Source of the DNA: Marinobacterium sp. xm-d-530
Lineage (GTDB): Bacteria > Pseudomonadota > Gammaproteobacteria > Pseudomonadales > Balneatricaceae
NCBI RefSeq assembly: GCF_013283365.1
Contig: NZ_WBYM01000003.1
Coordinates: forward strand, 248,001 to 312,000
Length of the DNA: 64,000 nt
Direction: 5' to 3'
Under the pieces are notes generated by a model. The model did not search any database. It had not been told where the DNA came from and saw nothing but the letters and a program-made list of their open reading frames with translations. The position numbers were made by a program, and so were the translations under genes. Positions 54,465 to 62,300 of the stretch are shown one piece after another; the stretch's first letter is position 1, and every line of letters begins with the position of its first letter.

Positions 54465-54673
54465 ATCTCTCTGACGCCCCCATTTTCTAACCAAGAATGA
54501 ACATCATTGATGTCATACATTACTGTGCGGCCGATCTTAAGATGCTGAGGCGCCCTTCCTGTTGCCCTCCAGCGTTGCTCCTGAAGCCATGAGACAGATT
54601 TATGTATGTACTTAGCCAACTCTTTTTCAGTTAGCAAAGAAGGGAGTGTTTGAACTGTTGTATGTGTGTGCAT
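54461..54673 (-). CDS. AlpA-like helix-turn-helix regulator
   Basis: The 70-residue product has an AlpA/MerR-type winged helix: LLTEKELAKYIHKSVSWLQEQRW, then GRAPQHLKIGRTVMYDINDVHSWL. Such proteins regulate excision of P4-like islands or activate nearby genes. I chose the ATG at 54673, which has a weak AGG-rich site; the frame is open to a GTG at 54712. It is first of the coupled AlpA, GLL, Gp2-like, FinO-like series. Confidence 0.85.
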   Translation of the reverse strand: MHTHTTVQTLPSLLTEKELAKYIHKSVSWLQEQRWRATGRAPQHLKIGRTVMYDINDVHSWLENGGVREI

Positions 54674-54737
54674 AGTGTCTACCTGTTGCTTAATAAGCGA
54701 CAAGTAGAACACTCAGTTTAGGAAGGGTATGTACTGC

Positions 54738-55313
54738 CTAATCTTGTAGTACATTTTTTAAGAAGGTTGTTTTAAACCACTTCTTGTTGGGCTTATCATC
54801 TAAGTCGAAAAATGTTCGATAATAGTTTGATTGCTCGCCGTCAGACCACAACTCTTCAATAAAGTCGTAGTCTCTAATCTGCGTAAATCTGAACTTTTTA
54901 GGCGGATTACTTACACGCTCATGTGGGGGCTTTATTTTAGGGTCATCGACAAGCATTTGGCGCTCAGCACCCTTAAACTTTGAATATATTGTCCATGTAG
55001 CACCGACAGCTCTACCTATCTGCTTAGCCCTTATAGTACAGGCCAAACTCTTCATGAGATCAGCATCAGAGATTCTACGCCCTCTGGCTATTTGCCTACT
55101 GAAATCACTAGCAATTCTCTCAAGACACTCCACGTATGCATCATTGGCGTGATGCCTAAGCCTCAACCGTTGAGTGTTAGTTAATGACTCGTGCCATTTC
55201 ACAACAGCAACGGTGTCGCTTCTTAGCATCTGAAAGTTAAGCTCGCCTATTAAATCAATGACCTCCTCAGTAATCGGATCATAAACGACGGTATGCATTT
55301 CAGGATTCATCAT
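54738..55313 (-). CDS. Island protein of unknown function
   Basis: The 191-residue soluble product has no recognised domain. It is rich in basic and aromatic residues. Its start overlaps the integrase stop by 14 bp (ATG at 55313 or 55310), so the two are coupled. This position is common for genes that modulate recombination, but nothing in the sequence shows function. Confidence 0.65.
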   Translation of the reverse strand: MMNPEMHTVVYDPITEEVIDLIGELNFQMLRSDTVAVVKWHESLTNTQRLRLRHHANDAYVECLERIASDFSRQIARGRRISDADLMKSLACTIRAKQIGRAVGATWTIYSKFKGAERQMLVDDPKIKPPHERVSNPPKKFRFTQIRDYDFIEELWSDGEQSNYYRTFFDLDDKPNKKWFKTTFLKNVLQD

Positions 55314-56538
55314 TTAATACCCTCCTCCATGTCAACATGGCATCTAACTTACTCTCGTAATAGTCATGACCTTGATAGTGACGGGTTTCCACGTCACCTC
55401 GATTACGTGACTGGAGCGCATTTCGTATTTCAGGGCTTACCCCTTTACTGGTCAGAACCGTAGTCACTGTAGCCCTGATTGTTTTAGGGGTATAGATCGA
55501 AGGTATATCTACATGATTACGAAGCAGATTCAGCAAGTCATCGAAGTAACGATCGTGTACTTGAGTTCTGCCACGGTCCCTACTAAAAACGAAGCCCTCA
55601 GTTGATATTGATCGCATTAGATTAACCATCTCATCGGTCAAAGGCACTTCATGGATATGAACGACACCACGACCTTTCGGGTCTTTCAACTTAACGACTG
55701 GTCGATCACCGAGCGTTACATCTGACCATTTAATACGCCTAAGCTGATCTAATCTCTGACCACTAAACAATAACCACAGCTTAGCAGTATATGCACGCTC
55801 ATTGCCCAACAAGCCAATCGAACCCCAAACTTGCTTCAGTAGCTCAGTGGGCATGGAGGGAGCCTTGTCTTTGCGCTCATACTGCTCTTTCTGCCAACCA
55901 ATCGTAGGATTCACAACAATACCTGCACGACCGACCTGAAGTGGTTTTGAAGCCTTTACAGCCATCGCCATGTTAAATGCGGCCATCTGATAAGAGCGCA
56001 ACCTATCTTGTGTTCTCATCTTGCCCTCAGCGATTAATCGCCGACACGGTGCCATACAGTCAGTAAGTTGAATTTTGTTGGCTGGAGTGCGCCATATTTT
56101 GGGGTGTTGATCGCGTATATGCCTGTGACAGTCACCTCGTACCTGCTTGTGAGATGATTTACCTGTTCTTTGAAGCTCATCACAGTATGATTCTAGAAGG
56201 TCACCATATGTGAACTCTCTACCCTCATCATTAGTCAGCTCTTCAGGTCTGATACCGTTTTTGATCTTGGTGCGCCACTCGACAGCTCTATTACGCTGAG
56301 CCTCTACATCGGCCTTTTTAATGCCATCCCATACCTCTAGCATTTCTTGGTATATCTTGTCGCCTTTGTACTTCATCACAAAGACCAGACTCTTTGACGG
56401 CTGATCATCTGCACCCTTGCGAGAAACACTTAGCTTGAATTGAGTGACTTGAGTGTCATGAACGATGACCTGCTTACCAGACTCGCCTTGATACCCTTTG
56501 ATGAACTTTGCAGTTAACTCTGTACGCTCAGAAGCCAT
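55300..56538 (-). CDS. int: Tyrosine recombinase / integrase
   Basis: The 412-residue protein has an N-terminal DUF4102-like arm-binding domain (VIVHDTQVTQFKLSVSRKG), a core-binding SAM-like part, and a catalytic domain with the active-site arginine in GQRLDQLRRIKW, a TIRATVTTVLTSKG segment in place of HxxR, an ETRHYQGHDYY segment whose Tyr is the nucleophile. It integrates the element into tRNA-Phe. Its start faces attR and it lies at the end away from the tRNA. The first catalytic His/Lys positions were not mapped exactly. Confidence 0.9.
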   Translation of the reverse strand: MASERTELTAKFIKGYQGESGKQVIVHDTQVTQFKLSVSRKGADDQPSKSLVFVMKYKGDKIYQEMLEVWDGIKKADVEAQRNRAVEWRTKIKNGIRPEELTNDEGREFTYGDLLESYCDELQRTGKSSHKQVRGDCHRHIRDQHPKIWRTPANKIQLTDCMAPCRRLIAEGKMRTQDRLRSYQMAAFNMAMAVKASKPLQVGRAGIVVNPTIGWQKEQYERKDKAPSMPTELLKQVWGSIGLLGNERAYTAKLWLLFSGQRLDQLRRIKWSDVTLGDRPVVKLKDPKGRGVVHIHEVPLTDEMVNLMRSISTEGFVFSRDRGRTQVHDRYFDDLLNLLRNHVDIPSIYTPKTIRATVTTVLTSKGVSPEIRNALQSRNRGDVETRHYQGHDYYESKLDAMLTWRRVLNDES

Positions 56539-56665
56539 TCCGACTTCCCCTTGACTTCCCTTTTAATGAGCAATGAGTATACACTGAAAAACAGCAAGAA
56601 CCAGTATTTACGTGACTTACAGAAACCCAAAGCAACAACCTGCAATCAACACCAGCTATAGAAAT

Positions 56666-56720
56666 AGGATTGAAAATCCTCGTGTCGGTGGTTCGATTCC
56701 GCCTCGAGGCACCATTCTTT
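56666..56720. repeat. attR: 55-bp direct repeat, right end of the integrated element
   Basis: This is identical over 55 bp to 41771-41825, the 3' part of tRNA-Phe and 6 flanking bases. It is 128 bp upstream of the integrase start. It lacks the 5' half of the tRNA, so it is not a second tRNA gene. Confidence 0.95.
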
Positions 56721-56787
56721 AAGGCTTGCAGATGTTGCAGGCCTTTTTTGTTTCTGAGCGATAACAGTACTCTTGTTGGCCAAGCTA

Positions 56788-57225
56788 CTAATCACTCAAC
56801 AACTCAAGAACGTCAGCCATTGATTGAGCAATCTCTTCTGACGTTGCAGGTTCTTTCCCCAGCAAGGTAATGGCCGCCCTGTTTAGTTTTCGAATTTGAT
56901 CAACTGTCTCTTCAGATTGATCACCATCCATGACTCTTTGTTTGAGTTTGCTTGTCGGGATATCACTGGCTGTGATGGTGGTGATATCAGTTGAGTTTAA
57001 TCCGCCCAATAACCTATGAAGCTGGCCACGATTTTTTAGCCCTAACTCCTTAACAAGCTGATCGACAGCCTCCTGCTTGGCGGCACCTGTTTTGTGTGCT
57101 TTATTTTTCTTGGCTTTCTCTTGGTGGTGTTCAGGCTTTTCTTTCCCTTTTTCTGCAGTCGCCGGCGAGGATGTTGACAATAATGAGATAGAGAGAAGCG
57201 AGGCTAAAACTGTGCGAATGATCAT
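56788..57225 (-). CDS. Lys-rich exported protein of unknown function
   Basis: The 145-residue product has a signal peptide (cut after about ATA) and a strongly basic mature N-terminus (EKGKEKPEHHQEKAKKNKAHK), then a mostly helical acidic part. No family is recognised. A GGAG site 6 nt before supports the ATG at 57225. It was the neighbour of the tRNA-Phe locus before insertion. Confidence 0.65.
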   Translation of the reverse strand: MIIRTVLASLLSISLLSTSSPATAEKGKEKPEHHQEKAKKNKAHKTGAAKQEAVDQLVKELGLKNRGQLHRLLGGLNSTDITTITASDIPTSKLKQRVMDGDQSEETVDQIRKLNRAAITLLGKEPATSEEIAQSMADVLELLSD

Positions 57226-57388
57226 AACAATCTCCAATTTGCTAATAATTTAAGCGTAGTCGCAAATTCCTATAAAACAATGAGTCACCCATTTACAGAT
57301 TAGAAAGGCCGCATCACGGCATTACCGCTGCTAGCAAAACCAAGATGTGCTAGCCTCTCCTAGTCAAATGTTTAAATTAAGAGTTGTT

Positions 57389-57985
57389 ATGACACGTTTT
57401 ATTGCTCTGTTTTCTGTGCTGTTGCTAGCTGGCTGCGCAACCTCGCCTCCGCGCAATGTTGAGAACGCCTGTTACATTTTTAATGAGAAGCCTGACTGGT
57501 ACAAAGCGTCGATGGCGGCGGAAGAGAAGTGGGGGCTTCCGATGCAGGTTCAGTTGGCGATTATGCGCCAGGAGTCGAGCTTTAAGCACGATGCAGCACC
57601 GCCACGAGATACCTTTTTAGGGGTGCCAATGTGGTGGCGGATCTCTTCAGCTTACGGGTATGCACAAGCAAAGGACTCCACTTGGGATTGGTACAAAAGT
57701 AAAACGGGCCGATTCTGGGCAAGCCGAGAGAACTATGCCGACGCTGTCGACTTTATGGGTTGGTACGCCGGCATCTCACAACGCACTTTGGGTATCTCTA
57801 AATGGGACGCCTACAACCAATACCTTGCATATCACGAAGGCCACGGCGGCTGGAAGAAACAGACCTTCAATAAAAAAGCCTGGTTAATTGGTGTTGCTAA
57901 AAAGGTCGATGCCAATGCGCGAATGTATGGCAGTCAGCTGCAAGGTTGTCGCGACCGTCTTAAATCATCTTGGTGGCCGTTCTAG
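57389..57985 (+). CDS. Lysozyme-like (SLT) transglycosylase lipoprotein
   Basis: The 198-residue product has a lipoprotein signal with LLAGC (Cys16), and a lysozyme-like fold with the catalytic Glu in QLAIMRQESSFKHDA and conserved SAYGYAQAKDSTW and YLAYHEGHGGW. It probably cleaves peptidoglycan glycan strands from the outer membrane. I chose the ATG at 57389, which puts the lipobox at the usual position; the frame is open 42 bp more. Confidence 0.9.
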   Translation: MTRFIALFSVLLLAGCATSPPRNVENACYIFNEKPDWYKASMAAEEKWGLPMQVQLAIMRQESSFKHDAAPPRDTFLGVPMWWRISSAYGYAQAKDSTWDWYKSKTGRFWASRENYADAVDFMGWYAGISQRTLGISKWDAYNQYLAYHEGHGGWKKQTFNKKAWLIGVAKKVDANARMYGSQLQGCRDRLKSSWWPF

Positions 57986-58051
57986 GCCACCGTTACTCAA
58001 ACCTGATTAAAGGTTTCGATCTGAAGGTTTATCGTTCACGTACGCCACTTC

Positions 58052-59383
58052 ATGAATGAGAAAACCTTAACCACTGCCTCCCCCGTCCCCAAAAGCAGAG
58101 CATCACGCCTATTAAGCATGGGCGGATTAGCTACAAAACTTGCAGGAAACGTCTTAACAGAAGGCTCTAAACGCTGGATAAAAGGTGAAGCACCCTCTTT
58201 AAACGAGCTGGTTTTAACACCTAAGAACATGAGTGATGTAGCCGATAAGCTAGCCCGTATGCGTGGCGCAGCAATGAAATTAGGTCAGCTACTCTCAATG
58301 GATGCCGGTACCCTACTACCCCCTGAATTGGCCGCTGTCCTAGCTAGGTTACAGTCACAAGGCGTCATCATGCCTAAAACTCAGCTCATACATACGCTTG
58401 AGTCGAGCTGGGGCAGTGATTGGATGGATCGGTTTAACTACTTTTCGTTCGACCCCATTGCCGCCGCTTCTATTGGGCAGGTCCACAAAGCACGGACACT
58501 GGATAACAATGAGTTAGCAATTAAAATCCAATACCCTGGTGTGGCACAGAGCATCGACAGCGACATCGATAACGTCATTTCACTGCTCAGGCTAAGCGGT
58601 TTACTGCCCAGAGGGCTGGATATAGATGAATTGGTTGATGAAGCAAGGCACCAGCTTCACTTAGAGGCTGATTACTGCGCAGAATCACGGCATTTGACAG
58701 ATTTCGCTGGCAAGATCAGCAACTTTAGCATCAATTGCGATCTAATAATGCCAACTTACTTCGCCGAGCTTTCTGAAACTAACATCATGACGATGAGCTT
58801 TATAGAGGGCGTGGGCATTGAAGAGTGGCTAAAAGATCACCCAGAGGATGCCAGCCGTATTATGGGGTTGATGCTGGAGCTATTCTTTACCGAACTCCTG
58901 CAGATGAACTTAATGCAGACAGACCCCAACCCCGCAAATTTTCATGTTTGCCCAGACACTGGCAAACTGATTCTTTTCGATTTTGGCGCGGTAAGGCAGT
59001 TCGATCCTCAGTTTGTAGATCGCTACAAACAGGCCATAGATCAGGCCATTGAGCAAAACCGTGCAGGCCTTGAAGCGGCTTTAGAAGTGCTTAGTTTTTT
59101 CAAAAATGGTACCGATGTGGCAAACAAAGCGGCGGTTATCGATATCTTTACCATTGCTTCTGAACCCCTCAGGTCAACAACGCCTTATGATTTTGGTCAG
59201 AGTGATATTGCTAAGCGCATCCATGAGATTGGTATGAGTGTTAGTAAAGACCCAGATGCGTGGCATACCCCACCGGCCGATGTGCTGTTTTTACATCGTA
59301 AAATGGCAGGGCTTTATCTAATGGCCGCAAAGCACAAGGCTGTTGTTGATACACGAACTATCTATCAACAAATTAGTGGTTAA
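58052..59383 (+). CDS. ABC1/AarF-family kinase-like protein
   Basis: The 443-residue protein has the ABC1 family motifs: RMRGAAMKLGQLLSMD (KxGQ), AAASIGQVHKARTL and QTDPNPANFHV with LILFDFGAVRQF. It lacks the C-terminal membrane helices of UbiB (8139-9767), so it is a different paralogue, closer to the shorter proteins next to EAL or oxidoreductase genes. The function is unknown; relatives act on quinone or lipid metabolism. An EAL gene follows 36 bp later. Confidence 0.88.
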   Translation: MNEKTLTTASPVPKSRASRLLSMGGLATKLAGNVLTEGSKRWIKGEAPSLNELVLTPKNMSDVADKLARMRGAAMKLGQLLSMDAGTLLPPELAAVLARLQSQGVIMPKTQLIHTLESSWGSDWMDRFNYFSFDPIAAASIGQVHKARTLDNNELAIKIQYPGVAQSIDSDIDNVISLLRLSGLLPRGLDIDELVDEARHQLHLEADYCAESRHLTDFAGKISNFSINCDLIMPTYFAELSETNIMTMSFIEGVGIEEWLKDHPEDASRIMGLMLELFFTELLQMNLMQTDPNPANFHVCPDTGKLILFDFGAVRQFDPQFVDRYKQAIDQAIEQNRAGLEAALEVLSFFKNGTDVANKAAVIDIFTIASEPLRSTTPYDFGQSDIAKRIHEIGMSVSKDPDAWHTPPADVLFLHRKMAGLYLMAAKHKAVVDTRTIYQQISG

Positions 59384-59419
59384 TAAGGTTTTTATTTGAA
59401 GGCATTAACAGACTGAACT

Positions 59420-60235
59420 ATGCTGAATCTAATCTCAGATTTGGTATTCAAGATGCTAAGTGACAAGGTCATAACACCGATCGACTACTCAAAATTGGGC
59501 TGTAAACAGTGCCTAAATGGTGAAGTGTTGGGCTTTGATTTCACTATGGCCTTCCAACCCATTGTTGATCTTCGCCATCAGACTATTTTTGCCCAAGAGG
59601 CACTGGCAAGGGGGCTTAACGGCGAAGGTGCAGTATCAGTCTTTGAACAGGTTAATAAACAAAACCTCTATCGTTTTGACCAAACTTGTCGAGTTAAAGC
59701 CATTGAAATTGCATCGCGTTTTGACAATGAGTCGCTGATCAGTATCAACTTCATGCCAAGGGCTATCTATAAGCCTGAGCTGTGTATTCGCACCACGCTT
59801 GAAGCGGCAAAAGTCTATTCGATTGATCCCAAAAGATTGATGTTTGAGTTCAGCGAAACTGAGCGTATTGACGACATTGCTCACCTAAAACGAACGATTG
59901 AGTTCTATAAGGAGCAGGGCTTTAAGACCGCTATGGACGATTTTGGTTCTGGGTACTCAGGTTTAAATATGCTGACGGAATTTAAGCCTGATCTGATCAA
60001 GCTCGATATCCAGCTGATTCATGAAATTGACCACTCAAAGACACGCTTTGCCATCATTAAGTCGGTTAAAACGATGTGTGATGATCTTGGCATTCAGATC
60101 ATTGCGGAAGGTGTGGAAACCGTTGAAGAGAAGCAGACACTAGAGGGTTTGGGAATTCACTACCAACAAGGATTCCTATTCGCAAAGCCTGCTTTTGAAA
60201 CACTGCTTAAAACTGAAGAATTAAACCACCTCTGA
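59420..60235 (+). CDS. EAL domain c-di-GMP phosphodiesterase (putative)
   Basis: The 271-residue protein is an EAL domain alone, with about 30 residues before it. Catalytic motifs are intact: QEALAR (EAL), NFMPRAIY, FEFSETERI, AMDDFGSGYSGLNML (DDFGSG), KLDIQLI, IIAEGVETVEE and YQQGFLFAKP. It should hydrolyse c-di-GMP. No sensory or membrane domain is fused. It may be regulated together with the ABC1 gene upstream. Confidence 0.93.
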   Translation: MLNLISDLVFKMLSDKVITPIDYSKLGCKQCLNGEVLGFDFTMAFQPIVDLRHQTIFAQEALARGLNGEGAVSVFEQVNKQNLYRFDQTCRVKAIEIASRFDNESLISINFMPRAIYKPELCIRTTLEAAKVYSIDPKRLMFEFSETERIDDIAHLKRTIEFYKEQGFKTAMDDFGSGYSGLNMLTEFKPDLIKLDIQLIHEIDHSKTRFAIIKSVKTMCDDLGIQIIAEGVETVEEKQTLEGLGIHYQQGFLFAKPAFETLLKTEELNHL

Positions 60236-60249
60236 CACTAATCCAAGCG

Positions 60250-60420
60250 TTATTGATTCTCTAACTCTTGGATCTTTTTATAGGTAGCCTCAGCTTTGCT
60301 GGTTAGCTGTGAGTAGCCGGCAATATCCCCATTGCGCTGCAACTGCATCGCCTGCTCTGTTAGCTCTGCATACTCTTTTTTTAACTTCTTCAATGGATCT
60401 TTCTTAAATAAACCAAACAT
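60250..60420 (-). CDS. Small DUF6435-like protein
   Basis: The 56-residue product begins MFGLFKKDPLKKLKKEYAEL and is a helical, charged protein matching the pattern of small DUF6435 proteins (FGxFKxDPxKKLxKxY...A.LQRNGDI..Y..L...AE). The frame is open to 60492 but I chose the ATG at 60420 on family pattern. Function is unknown. It lies between the EAL and CobW genes on the opposite strand. Confidence 0.75.
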   Translation of the reverse strand: MFGLFKKDPLKKLKKEYAELTEQAMQLQRNGDIAGYSQLTSKAEATYKKIQELENQ

Positions 60421-60503
60421 CTCTAATCTCCCCAGTTTGTCCTCTCTACGCAACAGACATTCAATAGGTTTGGTATTACTATCTTCAATCACACCATCAA
60501 TAG

Positions 60504-61520
60504 ATGATTTACTCGATGCTAAACGATAACACTACGATTAAAGCTGTCCCCACCAATATCATTACAGGGTTTCTAGGGGCTGGTAAGACCTCTGCCATTG
60601 TTCACTTACTGCAGAACAAACCTAAACATGAACGTTGGGCCATTTTAGTTAATGAGTTTGGTGAGATCGGTATCGATGGCAGCTTAATGCAAGGCCAATA
60701 CTCAGAAGAACAGGGAGTATTCATAAGGGAAGTACCGGGTGGTTGTATGTGTTGTGCAGCAGGGTTGCCGATGCAGATCGCTCTGAACATGTTACTGGCA
60801 AAAGCGAAGCCTGATCGTCTTCTGATTGAACCCACTGGGTTAGGCCACCCTAAAGAGGTGCTAGACGTTCTCTCCAATGAGCACTATCAGGACGTTCTTT
60901 CAATTCAAAAGATCATCACACTGGTTGATGCGCGCCAGCTAAAAGATCAACGCTATACAACGCATGAGACCTTTAATCAGCAAATTGCGATTGCCGATGT
61001 CGTTATTGGTAATAAACAAGATCTTTACGATGAGGGTGATAAAGAGCGCCTATCACAGTATATAGATGAGCATTTTTCCCCAAGCAAACCACTCGCGTTT
61101 ACCGAACAGGGTCAGCTCGACCCTAGCCTGCTGTCTGGCAGCACCCATGCCAAAGCTGGTCATGCACACCATCACCATTCGTACCAATCAGTTCTGGCAA
61201 GTGAACAGCCTCTCCCTGAAATTGGCTTTCTTAAAGCAGAAAATCAAGGCGATGGATTCTTAAGTGCTGGGTGGCGATTTGATCAGCGATACCAGTTTGA
61301 TCGATCCAAACTCTATCTCTTCTTATCGGGCTTAGAGGTTGAGCGAATGAAGGGGGTGTTTATCACTAATGAGGGGCTATTTGGTTACAACTTGGCGGAT
61401 GGATCCCTAAAAGAGTTACCAATCGATGTGTGTGACGAGAGTCGAATTGAGATGATTGCCGAGCGTCTTGATGATGACTGGGAATCACAGATTTTAAACT
61501 GCGCAGTCGATAGTGAATGA
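60504..61520 (+). CDS. CobW/YjiA-type metallochaperone GTPase
   Basis: The 338-residue protein is a COG0523 GTPase: GFLGAGKTSAIVHLL (Walker A), GGCMCCAAG (the CxCC metal motif), LIEPTGLGHP and NKQDL, with a His-rich linker (HAHHHH) and a C-terminal CobW domain. It is likely a zinc or cobalt chaperone. The start may be ATG at 60504 or 60519; neither has a clear ribosome site. Whether it is Zur-controlled cannot be told; I see no clear Zur box. Confidence 0.9.
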   Translation: MIYSMLNDNTTIKAVPTNIITGFLGAGKTSAIVHLLQNKPKHERWAILVNEFGEIGIDGSLMQGQYSEEQGVFIREVPGGCMCCAAGLPMQIALNMLLAKAKPDRLLIEPTGLGHPKEVLDVLSNEHYQDVLSIQKIITLVDARQLKDQRYTTHETFNQQIAIADVVIGNKQDLYDEGDKERLSQYIDEHFSPSKPLAFTEQGQLDPSLLSGSTHAKAGHAHHHHSYQSVLASEQPLPEIGFLKAENQGDGFLSAGWRFDQRYQFDRSKLYLFLSGLEVERMKGVFITNEGLFGYNLADGSLKELPIDVCDESRIEMIAERLDDDWESQILNCAVDSE

Positions 61521-61563
61521 CCTGATTTGCTTTGTTGGGCGTAAATGTCTGAAAGGAGATTTT

Positions 61564-61680
61564 ATGAACAACAATGCACCACTTCCCTGTCGCGGTTGTT
61601 TACCTAACTGCCCAAACCGTAAAACCTGTAATGGAAAACCTTGGGCCGTGCAAAAACCAAACACGACCAAACCTCATTAA
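61564..61680 (+). CDS. 38-residue Cys-rich small protein
   Basis: An ATG at 61564 follows an excellent AAAGGAGAT ribosome site by a few bases and encodes a 38-residue protein with four cysteines in a tight pattern (CRGCLPNCPNRKTCNG). This C-x2-C-x3-C-x5-C layout suggests a small metal-binding or redox peptide. It ends 5 bp before the DUF3750-like gene, so the two are likely an operon. It is shorter than the usual gene-finding cutoff. I do not recognise a family. Confidence 0.75.
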   Translation: MNNNAPLPCRGCLPNCPNRKTCNGKPWAVQKPNTTKPH

Positions 61681-61685
61681 AACTT

Positions 61686-62213
61686 ATGGTTAAACCATTA
61701 GCGACGCTTCTAATAGCGGCTTTTTTAGCCGGTTGTAGTACACAGGATTGGCGAACCGCCAAACGCGATAGTGCTGAAATCGCACCGCTACCCAGTGAGC
61801 ACCCTGAGGCGGTTATCCAGGTCTACGGAGCAGATCTTTTCGGTGTGCGAGGCTACTTTGCTGTGCATACCTGGATCTCTACCAAGCAGAAAAATGCACA
61901 ATACTATACCGTTTACGACGTTGTCGGTTGGCGCACCGGACGCGGATTGCCTGCCCTACAAATCAAACAGGATATCCCTGATCGTTACTGGTATAACTCT
62001 AAACCAGAGCTCATTTTGGACATTCGCGGCGCTGAAGCAGAACGCTTAATTCCTAAAATTGACGAAGCAGCCAAACGCTACCCTTGGGCTAATGAGTACA
62101 CTCTCTTTCCCGGCCCAAACAGCAATACTTTCCCTGCCTGGATTGGTCAGCAAGTCCCTGAGCTTGGTTTGAAGATGCCTTTTAAAGCATTCGGTTCAGG
62201 GTATGCAGACTAG
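61686..62213 (+). CDS. DUF3750-like lipoprotein
   Basis: The 175-residue product has a lipoprotein signal FLAGC (Cys17 or so) and matches DUF3750: VIQVYGADLFGVRGYFAVHTWIS, YDVVGWRTG and PYxxEYTLFPGPNSNTFPAWIG-like sequence. The function is not known. I chose ATG at 61686, 5 bp after the 38-residue gene; the open frame from 61641 overlaps that gene and is less likely. It is followed by a bidirectional terminator. Confidence 0.85.
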   Translation: MVKPLATLLIAAFLAGCSTQDWRTAKRDSAEIAPLPSEHPEAVIQVYGADLFGVRGYFAVHTWISTKQKNAQYYTVYDVVGWRTGRGLPALQIKQDIPDRYWYNSKPELILDIRGAEAERLIPKIDEAAKRYPWANEYTLFPGPNSNTFPAWIGQQVPELGLKMPFKAFGSGYAD

Positions 62214-62248
62214 AAGCGTTGCAGGCACCGTGCTTGGCATCAAACATT

Positions 62249-62278
62249 AAAAAGCCGGGCTATGCCCGGCTTATTTAT
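62249..62278. terminator. Bidirectional Rho-independent terminator
   Basis: AAGCCGGGC and GCCCGGCTT arms with a TAT loop lie between two converging genes. A T-run follows on the minus strand and a T-rich tail on the plus strand. Confidence 0.85.
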
Positions 62279-62300
62279 GCTAAGTAAGTACTTACTTAGC
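62279..62300. repeat. Perfect 22-bp palindrome over the end of the beta-propeller gene
   Basis: The 22 bases form a perfect palindrome with 11-bp arms GCTAAGTAAGT. It contains the stop codon of the gene at 62292-62294 and extra in-frame stops. It abuts the bidirectional terminator. It may be part of the termination signal or a protein-binding site. Confidence 0.7.

Larger units (their letters stand above)
41771..56720. mobile_element. Integrated element at tRNA-Phe carrying copper-resistance genes
   Basis: About 14.95 kb lies between perfect 55-bp direct repeats. Contents in order: two small phage/island-type genes, a copper cluster on the plus strand, an opposing copper cluster with MerR control, a methyltransferase, and a coupled set of FinO-like, Gp2-like, GLL-repeat and AlpA-like genes next to a tyrosine recombinase. 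No structural phage genes, transposases, relaxase or type IV secretion genes were found. Excision would restore one tRNA-Phe and join yggX to the genes at 56.8 kb. Classification as a satellite-like or mobilizable element is an inference. Confidence 0.9.

Noticed and set aside
56666-56720. A second tRNA-Phe
   Set aside because: Only the 3' half is present; it is the attR repeat.
57973-57992. A GTGGCC/GGCCAC hairpin at the end of the SLT lipoprotein gene as a terminator
   Set aside because: The stem is short, overlaps the stop codon and lacks a T-run.
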